DNA of 64,000 bases from Insolitispirillum peregrinum (GTDB lineage Bacteria; Pseudomonadota; Alphaproteobacteria; Rhodospirillales; Rhodospirillaceae), in the NCBI RefSeq assembly GCF_900156605.1, contig NZ_FTOA01000005.1, positions 310,001-374,000 of the forward strand, written 5' to 3'. Below are positions 36,201-44,329 of this stretch, piece after piece (positions within the stretch are counted from its first letter, which is position 1; each line of letters starts with the position of its first letter). Under the pieces are notes generated by a model. It had not been told where the DNA came from. It searched no databases and saw only the letters and a program-made list of their open reading frames with translations. A program made the position numbers and the translations under genes.

Positions 36201-36812
36201 AATATCGGTGCCGACCAGCAAGGTGCCGGTGGTTTCCACCGTTACCTGCAGCATGATCGGAATGGTCTTGCCTGCCTGGGCACGGGCAATTTTGGTGCCG
36301 TTGATGGCGGCCTTGAACTGCAACGGGTCCTGACAGGTTTCAATCAGCACCGCATCACAGCCCCCGGCGATCAGGCCGGCGGCTTGCAGGGTATAGGCCA
36401 CTTCCAGGCTGTCATAGTCGATGTGGCCCAGTGACGGCAGCTTGGTCCCCGGCCCGATGCCGCCCAGCACAAAGCGGGTGCGGCCATCGTGGGCGAACAT
36501 TTCGGCGGCTTCGCGGGCGATTTCCACTGACCGCTTGTTCAGCTCAAAGGCTTCGTCCTGCAGGTCGAATTCGGCCAGCGTGATCGGGCTGCCGCCAAAG
36601 CTGTTGGTCTGCACCACATCGGCACCCGCCGCGTAATAGCGGGCGTGGATGTCGCGGATCACATCCGGGCGGGTGCGGCTGAGAATCTCGGTGCAGTTTT
36701 CCCGCCCCTCAAAGTCGCCATCGACCGACAGGGAAAGGGCCTGCACCAGACTGCCCATGCCGCCATCGCACAGCAGCACGCGCTCTTTCAGGTGATTCAG
36801 GAAATCGCTCAT
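33288..36812 (-). CDS. metH: Cobalamin-dependent methionine synthase MetH
   Basis: Transfers methyl from 5-methyltetrahydrofolate to homocysteine via methylcobalamin (known family). The full 1174-aa enzyme shows all four modules. The homocysteine domain has Zn ligands C223, C289 and C290 (LNCATG, GSCCGST). The pterin domain covers about 340-600 (NVSFGL near 545). The cobalamin domain has the cap at about 640-720 and D730-V-H732-D-I-G735 as His-on ligand. The SAM-binding activation domain contains RGSRYSFGYPACPNL. ATG 36812 opens MSDFLNHLKERVLLCDGGMGS. It lies downstream of metF (57-base gap) and the ArsR-methyltransferase gene, likely one operon. The TAG stop belongs to a TAGAGC element. Confidence 0.97.
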   Translation of the reverse strand: MSDFLNHLKERVLLCDGGMGSLVQALSLSVDGDFEGRENCTEILSRTRPDVIRDIHARYYAAGADVVQTNSFGGSPITLAEFDLQDEAFELNKRSVEIAREAAEMFAHDGRTRFVLGGIGPGTKLPSLGHIDYDSLEVAYTLQAAGLIAGGCDAVLIETCQDPLQFKAAINGTKIARAQAGKTIPIMLQVTVETTGTLLVGTDISAAATVAHALGVDSLGLNCATGPAEMADHVRWLSENWPGFISLQPNAGLPELRDGQTYYPLQPKELADWHERFLLEDGINMLGSCCGSTPDHTAAVNAMLDRIGKGSRPAPVKRSVHWVPSVASLYGRVELRQENAFLSIGERCNANGSKKFRLLQEAEDWDGTVAMGREQVKEGSHTLDVCTAYVGRNEIHDMTQLVSRMRGAVNAPLVIDSTETPVIEAALKLYGGKSIINSINFEDGEHQADERIALACKFGASVIALTIDETGMAKDCAGKVQIAKRLRDFAVARGLPESDLLFDPLTFTICTGNDDDRRLAIETLDAIEQIRTEMPECQIVLGLSNVSFGLKPAARQVLNSVFLHHAVQRGMTSAIVHVSKILPLHKIPAIEVEAAEDLIFDRRKGADHDPLHAFIALFKDREGVAAVKRVLPTTIEERLKQRIVDGDRQGLEDDLTEAMNSYPPLEIINSLLLDGMKVVGELFGSGQMQLPFVLQSAETMKTAVAFLEPHMDKIDGQEKGVMVLATVKGDVHDIGKNLVDIILTNNGYKVVNLGIKQPVQAIIQAAREHKADAIGMSGLLVKSTVIMRENLDEMARQGLDLPVMLGGAALTRKFVEEDCRQAYAGHGGAGNVAYARDAFDGLDLMARVANGTFGEHVAAQDVKRAARPSAAVKTASNDDQANTPEVHSINQRPVDWDEINLRRQELAAASEVPQAPFYGAKLIENVPLKALVPYLNEVMLYQFQWGFKKSGRDRSEWKDWVSTEVRPILKRMVELCDAEQILHPKAAYGYWKAASEGDNVILFAEDGTTEVSRFAFPRQPFKGGLCLADFVRDVDSGERDVVALQVVTMGERASDVARDWFAANRYQDYLYLHGLSVEMAEAMAEYVHKRIRAELGFAAEDHREIEKLLKQNYRGSRYSFGYPACPNLADQSKLLDLLGADRLGIVMSDEDQLHPEQSTSALVLLHPQAKYFKV

Positions 36813-36869
36813 CGGATACTCGCTATGGTGAGAAAGTGGAAATCGCCGGGAGGAGGCGGGAGTGGAGGC

Positions 36870-37763
36870 TCAGGCGGTCTTCTTCGGCGGGCGAACGCCG
36901 AGAATATGGCAAATCGTGAAGGTCAAATCAGCCCGATTGAGCGTGTAGAAGTGAAAATCCTGTTCGCCATCGGCACGCAGGGCTTCGCACAGCTCGGCGG
37001 CGGTGGTGGCGGCGACCAGTTTGCGGGTTTCCGGGTCGTCGTCCAGCCCCTCGAAACGGTCGGCCAGCCAGGCCGGAACAGTGGTGCCGCAGGCAGCAGA
37101 GAACTTTTGCACCTGGGCAAAGTTGGTCACCGGCAGGATGCCCGGCACGATCGGCACGGTGATCCCGGCCGCCGCCACCCGGTCGCGGAACCGCCGCCAG
37201 GCGTCGATGTCAAAGAAGTACTGGCTGATGGCGCGGGTGGCTCCGGCGTCGATCTTGGCCTTCAGGTTGTCCAGATCGGCCTGCGGCGAGCTGGCCTCCG
37301 GGTGCATCTCGGGGTAAGCGGCCACCGAGATTTCAAAGTCGGCCACCTCTTTCAGTCCGCGCACCAGATCAACGGCAAACGGATAGCCGCCCGGATGCGG
37401 CTGGTAGCGGCTGGCTCCTTCCGGCGGATCACCGCGCAGGGCAACGATGTGGCGGATACCGGCATTCCAGTAGGCTTGCGCCACTGCATTGACTTCATCG
37501 CGAGTGGCGGCAACGCAGGTCAGATGAGCGGCGGCCGGGATGCCGGTTTCGCTCTGGATACGGGTAACGGTGTCATGGGTGCGTTCGCGTGTCGATCCGC
37601 CAGCGCCATAGGTGACCGAGGCAAACGACGGAGCCAGCGGAGCAAGGCGTTCAATCGCCGCCCACAGGCTTTCCTGCATCTTCTCCGTTTTCGGCGGAAA
37701 GAATTCAAAGCTGACACGCACCGGGGAAGAGGCCGAAGCCGGAGAGGAGTTTGGGGCAGTCAC
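36870..37763 (-). CDS. metF: 5,10-methylenetetrahydrofolate reductase
   Basis: FAD enzyme making the 5-methyltetrahydrofolate used by MetH (known family). The 297-aa TIM barrel shows VSFEFFPPKTEKM near the N-terminus, SVTYGAGGSTRERT, AHLTCVAATRDEV, IVALRGDPP, ISVAAYPEMHPEA, AISQYFFD and VPGILPVTNF, all MetF landmarks. It begins with a short Ala/Ser-rich stretch. It lies 57 bases upstream of metH and 52 bases downstream of the ArsR-methyltransferase gene on the same strand. Confidence 0.96.
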   Translation of the reverse strand: MTAPNSSPASASSPVRVSFEFFPPKTEKMQESLWAAIERLAPLAPSFASVTYGAGGSTRERTHDTVTRIQSETGIPAAAHLTCVAATRDEVNAVAQAYWNAGIRHIVALRGDPPEGASRYQPHPGGYPFAVDLVRGLKEVADFEISVAAYPEMHPEASSPQADLDNLKAKIDAGATRAISQYFFDIDAWRRFRDRVAAAGITVPIVPGILPVTNFAQVQKFSAACGTTVPAWLADRFEGLDDDPETRKLVAATTAAELCEALRADGEQDFHFYTLNRADLTFTICHILGVRPPKKTA

Positions 37764-37815
37764 GGAATGTCTCCACTGTCAGGGACAACGATCAGGAACG
37801 TGAAGGAGGGGAGCA

Positions 37816-38775
37816 TCAGGTGGCAGGGCGTTCGGCCAGCCACAGGCGGACGGTCAGGGATTGCCCGGCCTGTGGGCGGCCTGCAAGGTCGTGGGTCGAA
37901 AGCGGAGACAGCGCCGCCCGGCGGCACCAGTCTTCGACCTCTTCGACAGAAAAACCAAGGCGGCGGTGATTATGCTGGTCGCGCAGATATTCAAGGTCAT
38001 GCGGAGCAAAGTCCACCACCATCAGGCGGCCACCGGGGGCCAGGACGCGGGCGGCTTCGGCAATGGCCGCTGCCGGGGTTTCGGCAAAGTGCAGGACCTG
38101 ATGGATGATCACCACCGTCATCGAGGCATCATCAACCGGCAAGGCATACATGTCGCCTTGTCGAACCAGACAATTGCGCAGACCGGCGTCTTCAAGGGCG
38201 GTGCGGGCCAGCGCCAGCATTTCGCGGCTCTGGTCGATGCCGACCGCGCTGTCGGCGTGGCCACCCAGCAGGCTCAGCATGCGGCCGGTGCCAGTGCCGA
38301 TATCCAGCAGGTGCCCCAGCCGGTAATCGGCGTTGCCGCCTGACAGGATGGCGACCAGCGCCTCTTCGACCGCCGCATCTTCGACGTACAACGACCGGAT
38401 GGCATTCCATTGGGCGGCGTTGTCACGGAAATAGGCTTGGGCAGCGCTGGCGCGTTCGGTTTGCACCGCTTCCAGTCGGGCGCGGTCGCGCAGCAGGACC
38501 GGGTCATCAGCGGGCAGTTGCGCCAAAATCTGTTCGATCAGGGTGGCGATGGGGCCTTGACGTTCCAGACGGAAAAAGACCCACGAGCCTTCGCGCAGGC
38601 GGGTCAGCAGGTTTGAGTCGCACAAAACTTTCAGGTGGCGGGAGATGCGCGGCTGGCTTTGACCCAGAATGCGGGTCAGGTCGCTGACGGTCAGGTCGGC
38701 GCGATCACACAGGGCGAGCAGGCGCAGGCGGGTTTCTTCGCCAGCGGCGCGTAAAGCTGCCAGAATGTCATTCAT
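37816..38775 (-). CDS. ArsR-family regulator fused to a SAM-dependent methyltransferase domain
   Basis: A 319-aa fusion. Residues 1-85 form an ArsR winged helix (LAALRAAGEETRLRLLALCDRADLTVSDLTRILGQSQPRISRHLKVLCDSNLL) without a visible Cys metal site. Residues 140-300 form a class I methyltransferase (LLDIGTGTGRMLSLLGG, VGIDQSREMLALAR, VVIIHQVLHFAETP). First gene of the cluster with metF and metH, so it probably senses SAM or SAH and controls methionine synthesis, comparable in role to SahR-type regulators (inference). A palindrome 38 bases upstream of its start is a likely autoregulatory operator. Confidence 0.9.
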   Translation of the reverse strand: MNDILAALRAAGEETRLRLLALCDRADLTVSDLTRILGQSQPRISRHLKVLCDSNLLTRLREGSWVFFRLERQGPIATLIEQILAQLPADDPVLLRDRARLEAVQTERASAAQAYFRDNAAQWNAIRSLYVEDAAVEEALVAILSGGNADYRLGHLLDIGTGTGRMLSLLGGHADSAVGIDQSREMLALARTALEDAGLRNCLVRQGDMYALPVDDASMTVVIIHQVLHFAETPAAAIAEAARVLAPGGRLMVVDFAPHDLEYLRDQHNHRRLGFSVEEVEDWCRRAALSPLSTHDLAGRPQAGQSLTVRLWLAERPAT

Positions 38776-38813
38776 GCCGCATCCCTTCCTGAGTGGTGTT
38801 GCTATAGATGGAC

Positions 38814-38829
38814 ATAAAGATATCCTTAT
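38814..38829. promoter_or_regulatory. Palindromic operator before the ArsR-methyltransferase/metF/metH cluster
   Basis: ATAAAGATATCCTTAT is a 16-bp near-perfect palindrome (one mismatched pair) centred on GATATC. It lies 38 bases upstream of the ArsR start, between it and mlaA. Its AT-rich symmetric form fits an ArsR-family dimer site. Autoregulation and control of metF-metH is inferred. Confidence 0.6.
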
Positions 38830-39060
38830 ATCAATAGAAATCTATACCCTTCTCTGACCGGCAGGCGGAAAAAGGGGAGGGTGCCGGGGTAAAGCATGAC
38901 AGCACACCGACAACATCTTTAACGGGCTGGTAATTTTGTTGATCTTATGATACGGCTGTAGATAACTCGTTGGGGAAAGCGCCTGAGAATCACGCAGTGT
39001 TGGATGGTTTTGCCGAAAGCGAAACAGCGTGGGCAGGCTCGAATGTGGGAACGGAATCCT

Positions 39061-39912
39061 ATGATACGCTTCGTATCGTCTCGTCGTGCGGCTCGGAAGA
39101 GTTCCCGCGTGCTGTGGGGAGCCCTGAAGGCCAGTGTGGCCGCAGGTGCGCTCGCCGTGATGCTGCTGGGCATGTCTCCGCAGGCTGCCGTGGCTGGTGA
39201 AGAGGGTGCCTCCAAGGGAGAGAGCACCGGCACGTTCTCGGACAATGATCCGCTGGAACCGCTGAACCGGACCATTTATGGCGTCAACTATGTGGTGGAT
39301 CACACCCTGTTGCGTCCGTTGGCCTATGCCTATCGTGACGGCACGCCCGACTATCTGCAAAGCCGGGTCAGCAACGTGCTGCGCAACCTGAAGGCACCGG
39401 TCGTGCTGGCCAATGACAGCCTGCAAGGGGAATGGGTCCGTGCCGGTGATACCGGGATGCGGTTCCTGATCAACAGCACCATTGGCCTGCTGGGCGTGTT
39501 CGATGTGGCCACCGATTGGGGTTACCCCTACCACAACGAAGATTTTGGTCAGACGATGGCGGTGGCCGGTCTGGGCGAAGGCCCGTATCTGGTTCTGCCG
39601 CTGCTGGGGCCGTCGAACGCACGTGATGCGGTTGGCAGTGCGGTGGACTGGTTCGTCGACCCGATGCGCATGTACGATGCGACCAGGAATCCGTCGTGGG
39701 CGCCAGAAGCCGACTATGCCCGGATGGGGGCGACAGCCCTGAACATGCGCAAGGATTATCTCGACACCATCGACGAGCTGGAAAAGCAGTCGCTGGATAC
39801 CTATGTCAGCATGCGCAGTGCGTACCGCCAGATTCGTGTGCGTGAAATCAGTAACAGTGAAACGGTCGCTCCGACGGTCAACGGTTCCGAGTTTGACACT
39901 CCGAAAAACTAA
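39061..39912 (+). CDS. mlaA: MlaA/VacJ-family outer-membrane lipid-asymmetry protein
   Basis: Removes misplaced phospholipids from the outer leaflet and hands them to MlaC (known family). The 283-aa protein contains the family core: DPLEPLNRTIYGVNYVVDHTLLRPLAYAY, NLKAPVVLANDSLQGE, RFLINSTIGLLGVFDVATDWG, NEDFGQTMAVAGLGEGPYLVLPLLGPSNARDAVG. ATG 39061 follows GGAACGG, and an ATG at 39004 is also in frame. A signal peptide (about residues 15-45, ending MSPQAAVA) is present but without the lipobox Cys usual for MlaA. The next gene is mlaC. The mlaFEDB genes are not in the window. Confidence 0.92.
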   Translation: MIRFVSSRRAARKSSRVLWGALKASVAAGALAVMLLGMSPQAAVAGEEGASKGESTGTFSDNDPLEPLNRTIYGVNYVVDHTLLRPLAYAYRDGTPDYLQSRVSNVLRNLKAPVVLANDSLQGEWVRAGDTGMRFLINSTIGLLGVFDVATDWGYPYHNEDFGQTMAVAGLGEGPYLVLPLLGPSNARDAVGSAVDWFVDPMRMYDATRNPSWAPEADYARMGATALNMRKDYLDTIDELEKQSLDTYVSMRSAYRQIRVREISNSETVAPTVNGSEFDTPKN

Positions 39913-39946
39913 CTTGCTCCTGTCGGTGTGATGGCATGGCATGATC

Positions 39947-39987
39947 GGGGCGGTCAGGAGAAAAATCCTGCCGCTCCGTCTCTTTTC
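39947..39987 (+). terminator. Probable terminator after mlaA
   Basis: GGGGCGGTCAGGA pairs with TCCTGCCGCTCC across GAAAAA, with one bulge, followed by GTCTCTTTT. It would partly separate mlaA from mlaC. Confidence 0.5.
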
Positions 39988-40100
39988 CGGATGTTTGGTG
40001 TCTGTCCATCCTTTGATCCAATCCTGAAGGGCATGCTGTCCTTGCCATTTGTCGGGATATTCGTCATCCTGCCGGACGTTCGCCTCCCCTTTTCAGAACC

Positions 40101-40760
40101 ATGTGGGCTTCCATGATTTCCAGACGTTCTTTTGGGCTGCTCCTTTCGGCTTTGGCCACCTCTGCGGTGGTCCCGTCGATGGCTTGGGCCGATGCCGATG
40201 ATTTGGCTCAGGCGAAATCGCTGGTTTCAACCATCGCCAACCGCGGAATTCAGGAAGTTGTGACCGTTTCTCTGCCACAGGCAGAAAAAATCACCCGCTT
40301 CCGCGCCATCTTCTCCACCTATTTTGACATGCCTGCCGCCGCCCGTTTTGTGCTGGGCCGCACCTGGCGGACCGCTTCGCCAGAGCAGCAGCAGGAATTT
40401 GTCAACCTGTTCCAGGATATCAATATCTATACCTGGGCCCGCCGCTTCAAGGACTATGATGGTCAGAAGCTGACCATCGGTGATGCTGTCCAGGATGGTG
40501 ATGGTGGTGCCTATGTTGACAGCCGGGTTGAGCAAGGCGACGGCCAGCCGCCCATTCTGGTGCGCTGGCGTCTGCGTAAGCGCCCGGACAGCGAATACAA
40601 GTATCTGGTGGTTGATCTGGAAGTTGAAGGCGTGTCGATGGCGGTGACCTACCGTTCCGACTATACTTCGGTGATCCAGAACAATGGCGGCGATGTCGCC
40701 CCGCTGTTGCAGCAGATGCGCCAGCAGATTGAGCGACTGAAGGCTGAACAGCCTGCCTGA
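40101..40760 (+). CDS. mlaC: MlaC-type phospholipid-binding periplasmic protein
   Basis: Carries phospholipids between the outer-membrane MlaA and the inner-membrane Mla ABC transporter (known family). The 219-aa protein has a twin-arginine-like signal (SRRSFGLLLSALATSAVV). The ABC-Ttg2/MlaC domain follows: RFRAIFSTYFDMPAAARFVLGRTWRTASPEQQQEFVNLF, VEGVSMAVTYRSDYTSVIQNNGG. ATG 40101 and ATG 40113 are both possible, and neither has a clear ribosome-binding site. A perfect palindromic element follows 48 bases after the stop and may end the transcript. Confidence 0.9.
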   Translation: MWASMISRRSFGLLLSALATSAVVPSMAWADADDLAQAKSLVSTIANRGIQEVVTVSLPQAEKITRFRAIFSTYFDMPAAARFVLGRTWRTASPEQQQEFVNLFQDINIYTWARRFKDYDGQKLTIGDAVQDGDGGAYVDSRVEQGDGQPPILVRWRLRKRPDSEYKYLVVDLEVEGVSMAVTYRSDYTSVIQNNGGDVAPLLQQMRQQIERLKAEQPA

Positions 40761-40808
40761 TCGTGACTCCTCTCCGTGAGGAGAAGGCTGTCCGGGGGGC
40801 GTCTGTTT

Positions 40809-40855
40809 TAGAGCATTGTGCGAAAACCGGTTCCCACTTTTCGCACAATGCTCTA
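40809..40855. repeat. Family B palindromic element (simple form), likely terminator
   Basis: TAGAGCATTGTGCGAAAA (40809-40826) is perfectly complementary to 40838-40855 across an 11-nt loop, and a T-run follows at 40864-40871. The loop and inner stem (CGAAAACCGGTTCCCACTTT) recur at 47702, 49318 and 51903. It lies between convergent mlaC and the channel gene. Confidence 0.8.
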
Positions 40856-40885
40856 GACCCCATTCTTTTTTTCGTAGAGTCCATC

Positions 40886-42085
40886 TTAAATTTGCTTGTC
40901 TGCATGATCCGGCGGGCGGCCAATGCGTTGTTCAGCGACCCTTTCGACCGCATCGCGGATGGCTGGCTGGGCCCGGAGCAATTCGAGGAATGGTTCCCGG
41001 TCCAGATGGAGCAGGCGGCATTCGCTGGCGGTGACCACGGTAGCCTGACGCGGGCGATCATAAAGCAGGGCGGTTTCGCCAAAAAATTCCCCGGCCCGCA
41101 ACGTCACCTGACTGTTGGGAAGTTCGACACGGGCCTCACCTTCGACGATGAAATAAACCCGGTCGCCCCTGTCGCCCTTGTGGACGATCACGTAATTGGG
41201 CGGCAGGACCAGCGGCTGCAGGGCTGCGGCAATTTCTGCAATCAGGGCTGCTTCAAGGCTGCGGAAAAAAGGAACGCGGGCGACCAGGCGGCAGCTGACC
41301 ACAAAGTCGCGCTTGCGCAGCTCGGCAATGAAGGATGAGGCCATCAAGCCAGCCGGGACCGCACAGATCATGATCCCCAGCAAAGCCGTCAGGGCGGCAA
41401 AAATACGTCCGGCTGCGGTCACAGGCGTCACGTCGCCATAGCCGACCGTGGTCAGGGTGACGATGGCCCACCACATGGCGCGCGGGATGGTGCCGAAGGC
41501 ATCGGGCTGCACATCTCCTTCAATGTGATACATGACCCCGGAAACCAGCACCAGCGAGACCAGCAGCAGGAAGAGCGCGGCGGTCAGGGCTTTGCGCTCG
41601 GCAGCCACAGCCGCCAGTACGGTGGACAGCGCCGGGGAGTAGCGGGCCAGTTTCAGGATGCGCAACAGGCGCAGCACCATCAGGAAACGCAGGTCAACAG
41701 CCGAAATCAGCGCCAGGTAATAGGGCAGCAAGGCGACCAGATCCAGCATCGAGAGGGGAGTCAGGGCATAGGCCAGCCGTCCCCGTAACCGCCCGAGACT
41801 GGCGTAATAGGGGTCGTCGGTGCAGCACCACAGGCGCAAGCCGTATTCGACGGAAATGGCAATCACGGTGATGGCATCGACCCATTCAATCAGCAGGCCG
41901 TACTCCTGCTCGATCTCGGGCACACTTTCCATGATCACCGCGCCGGTGGACAGCAACAGCAACAGCACCATTGATCCATCAAAAACAGTGTTCCACCAAT
42001 TCCGCCGCTCGGTGTCGATCAGGAGAGAATACAAACGGGTGCGCCAGCTCCGGCGCAGCAGCGAAAAAGAGGACCCGGCGGCCAA
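40886..42085 (-). CDS. Cyclic-nucleotide-gated-type potassium channel (MloK1-like)
   Basis: A 399-aa membrane protein with six helices, a basic S4 (RFLMVLRLLRILKLARY, about 133-149) and the K+ selectivity filter TLTTVGYGD (210-218). It also has a C-terminal cyclic-nucleotide-binding domain (about 275-385) with the phosphate-binding cassette GEFFGETALLYDRPRQATV. The arrangement matches the Mesorhizobium MloK1 channel, somewhat longer at the N-terminus. Gating by cAMP is expected from the family and not shown here. Stand-alone gene with convergent and divergent neighbours. Confidence 0.92.
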   Translation of the reverse strand: MAAGSSFSLLRRSWRTRLYSLLIDTERRNWWNTVFDGSMVLLLLLSTGAVIMESVPEIEQEYGLLIEWVDAITVIAISVEYGLRLWCCTDDPYYASLGRLRGRLAYALTPLSMLDLVALLPYYLALISAVDLRFLMVLRLLRILKLARYSPALSTVLAAVAAERKALTAALFLLLVSLVLVSGVMYHIEGDVQPDAFGTIPRAMWWAIVTLTTVGYGDVTPVTAAGRIFAALTALLGIMICAVPAGLMASSFIAELRKRDFVVSCRLVARVPFFRSLEAALIAEIAAALQPLVLPPNYVIVHKGDRGDRVYFIVEGEARVELPNSQVTLRAGEFFGETALLYDRPRQATVVTASECRLLHLDREPFLELLRAQPAIRDAVERVAEQRIGRPPDHADKQI

Positions 42086-42225
42086 GATTGGGACTCCCGT
42101 AAAGAGAAGGGTGCCAGTGTATGGACGACAGGCCAGTCTGCAACAAAAACCTCTATGACGTTCGGGATAATCGGGCGGGAAAAAGGCATGACCCCTTACA
42201 GTTTCAGCCAGAGGTCGTATCCGGT

Positions 42226-42261
42226 GGATGAAAAAATGCCCCGCATCCTTGGATGCGGGGC
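42226..42261 (-). terminator. Terminator of the hflK-hflC operon
   Basis: On the minus strand GCCCCGCATCC pairs with GGATGCGGGGC and is followed by CATTTTTTC. It lies about 50 bases after the hflC stop. Confidence 0.85.
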
Positions 42262-42269
42262 AGAATGGG

Positions 42270-42313
42270 TCTTTATCTTTCGCAGATGTGCCATCTGCTC
42301 GGGATTTGCTTTA
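42270..42313. repeat. Partial copy of the 105-bp family C element
   Basis: CGCAGATGTGCCATCTGCTC followed by GGGATTTGCTTTAA matches the 3' third of the elements at 45777-45881 and 47793-47897, with small differences. Its end provides the hflC stop codon (TAA, minus strand). Confidence 0.75.
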
Positions 42314-43189
42314 ACGCGATGAACGGTCACCCGGCAGCGTATTGAAGTATTTGAAGAACTCGGAATCCGGGCTGAGCACCATCGTCGTGCCGCTGTTCAG
42401 AGCCTCACGGTAGGCATCCAGCGAGCGATAGAAGCGGAAGAATTCCGGGTCACGGTTATAGGCATCGGCCAGAACGGTGTTCCGCTGGGCGTCGCCTTCA
42501 CCGCGCAGGATTTCCGCATTCTTGCGGGCGTCAGCCAGCAGAACGGTGCGGTCGCGGTCGGCTTCGGCCTGAATTTTCACCTTCAGCTCTTCGCCTTCGG
42601 CGCGCAGTTGCTTGGCCAGGGAGATACGGGATGAGCGCATGCGGTTGTAGACTGATTGCGATGTCTGGTCCGGCAGATCGGTCCGGCCAATGCGGACGTC
42701 CAGCACCTCGATACCGAATTCGCTGGAACGCTGGCGCACCGAGTTGGCGATGTTTTGCATCACCGTACCACGCTTTTCGGTCAGCAGGTCAGCAAGTTCG
42801 GACGATCCCAGATTGTCACGGACCGCTGAATTCAGGATGGCGCCGAAACGGTCTTCGAACACGCGGGTGTTGACCACCGCCTTGTAGAACTGCAGCGGAT
42901 CGACGATGCGATAGCGGGCAAAGGAGTCAACGATGATGCGCTTCTGGTCGACCAGCGGTACTTCCTGCCCGCGCGGGTTCAGGGACAGGATACGGCTGTC
43001 GTAATACAGAACCTGCTGGATGAACGGAATCTTGAAGTGCAGGCCGGGTTCCTTGATCACCTGCCGCGGGTTACCGAACTGGACCACGATGGCCTGTTCG
43101 GTCTGGCGGACGGTGAACAGTGACGCAACGGCCAGAACCGCGACAGCGATGGCGGCGACGGCGAGAAGGAGGAGTTTGTGCTGTTTCAT
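42311..43189 (-). CDS. hflC: HflC, SPFH-domain regulator of FtsH protease
   Basis: Inner-membrane partner of HflK that assembles a cage around the FtsH protease (known family). The 292-aa protein has an N-terminal membrane helix (LLLLAVAAIAVAVLAVASLF). The SPFH/band-7 domain follows (VRQTEQAIVVQFGNPRQVIKEPGLHFKIPF, RIIVDSFARYRIVDPLQFY, VLDVRIGRTDLP) with a long helical region to about residue 240. It lies six bases downstream of hflK. Confidence 0.95.
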   Translation of the reverse strand: MKQHKLLLLAVAAIAVAVLAVASLFTVRQTEQAIVVQFGNPRQVIKEPGLHFKIPFIQQVLYYDSRILSLNPRGQEVPLVDQKRIIVDSFARYRIVDPLQFYKAVVNTRVFEDRFGAILNSAVRDNLGSSELADLLTEKRGTVMQNIANSVRQRSSEFGIEVLDVRIGRTDLPDQTSQSVYNRMRSSRISLAKQLRAEGEELKVKIQAEADRDRTVLLADARKNAEILRGEGDAQRNTVLADAYNRDPEFFRFYRSLDAYREALNSGTTMVLSPDSEFFKYFNTLPGDRSSR

Positions 43190-43195
43190 GACTGG

Positions 43196-44329
43196 TTACT
43201 CCTGCTTGCCGCCAGATTTGGCCGATTTGGTGATTTCTGGTAACGGCAGGTAGGGAATGACGCCGCTGCCCTTGCCGCTGTTGTCGATCAGCACCTTGTC
43301 GGATTTGGCGAGAACCCCTTGCAGGGTTTCCAGGTACAGTCGTTGCGCTGTGACATCCTTGGCACCGCGATAGCTGTCATAGACCGACACAAAGCGGGCC
43401 GCTTCGCCCTGTGCATCACGAACGACCTGTTCGCGATAGGCGGTGGCTTCCTGAATCAGGCGTTCGGCTTCACCCTTGGCGCGGGGAAGGATGTCGTTGC
43501 GATAGGCGGTGGCTTCGTTCTGCAGGCGCTCCTTGTCCTGACGGGCGCGCTGGACGTCGTTGAAGGCGTCAATCACTTCGCGCGGCGGGTCGGCCTTTTG
43601 CAGCTTGACGTCCATGATTGAAACGCCCGCGCCATAGCCGTCCAGAACCTGCTGCAACAGGCGCTGCGTGCGTTCGGCGACCTGGCTGCGGCCATCGGTC
43701 ATGGCGTATTCCAGCGGCACCTGTCCGATGGTTTCACGCATGGCACTTTCGGCAGCCATCTTGAGGGTCTCTTCGACATTGGCAATGTTGAACAGGTACT
43801 TGCCAGCGTCGTTGATCCGCCACTGAACGACGAAATTGACGTCAATGATGTTCTGATCACCGGTCAGCATCATGCTTTCGGACAGTTGATCCTGCCCGTT
43901 GCCGGCACCTTCGGTGCCGCGATAGCCGATGGTCAACTGGCGGGTCTGGGTGACAGACGGAGTCTGGACTTCACCGATCGGTGCCGGGAACCAGTAGTTC
44001 AGGCCGGGATTGGTGGTCTTGACGTATTTGCCAAACAGCAGTTCAACGCCCTGCTCGTTGGGATTGACCCGGTAAAAGCCGGTCAGGCCCCATACGACCG
44101 CCAGACCCAGAACCAGCAGTGCCACACCCCGCCCGGACGAGCCGCCCTTGCCGCCGGGGAACAGGTCGCGGATCTTTTCCTGGCTTTTGCGCAGCATGTC
44201 ATCAAGATCAGGAGGCGTGCCTGGACCACCGGGGCCACGTCCCCCGGAATTGCCGCCGTTGCCGCCGTTGCCCCACGGGCCACCGCCGCCGCCGCCGCCC
44301 CACGGGCCTCCTTGATTGTTCCAAGCCAT
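43196..44329 (-). CDS. hflK: HflK, SPFH-domain regulator of FtsH protease
   Basis: Forms the HflKC complex with HflC (known family). The 377-aa protein begins with a Gly/Pro/Asn-rich tract (residues 1-40). A membrane helix (VALLVLGLAVVWGLTGFYRV, about 70-90) and the SPFH domain follow (NEQGVELLFGKYVKTTNPGLNYWFPAPIGEV, MLTGDQNIIDVNFVVQWRI, VSIMDVKLQKADPPREVIDAFNDV), then an extended helix. Start ATG 44329. The gene order hflK-hflC with a six-base gap and a shared terminator is the usual operon. Confidence 0.95.
   Translation of the reverse strand: MAWNNQGGPWGGGGGGGPWGNGGNGGNSGGRGPGGPGTPPDLDDMLRKSQEKIRDLFPGGKGGSSGRGVALLVLGLAVVWGLTGFYRVNPNEQGVELLFGKYVKTTNPGLNYWFPAPIGEVQTPSVTQTRQLTIGYRGTEGAGNGQDQLSESMMLTGDQNIIDVNFVVQWRINDAGKYLFNIANVEETLKMAAESAMRETIGQVPLEYAMTDGRSQVAERTQRLLQQVLDGYGAGVSIMDVKLQKADPPREVIDAFNDVQRARQDKERLQNEATAYRNDILPRAKGEAERLIQEATAYREQVVRDAQGEAARFVSVYDSYRGAKDVTAQRLYLETLQGVLAKSDKVLIDNSGKGSGVIPYLPLPEITKSAKSGGKQE

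Noticed and set aside
34506-36434. 642-codon open frame antisense to metH
   Set aside because: It mirrors the conserved metH coding sequence in a GC-rich genome. No ribosome-binding site, no recognisable domain, and low-complexity composition rich in Gly, Gln, Arg and His.
36813-36869. Possible SAM or cobalamin riboswitch before metH
   Set aside because: The gap is only 57 bases with no riboswitch core. Regulation by the ArsR-methyltransferase protein is a better explanation.
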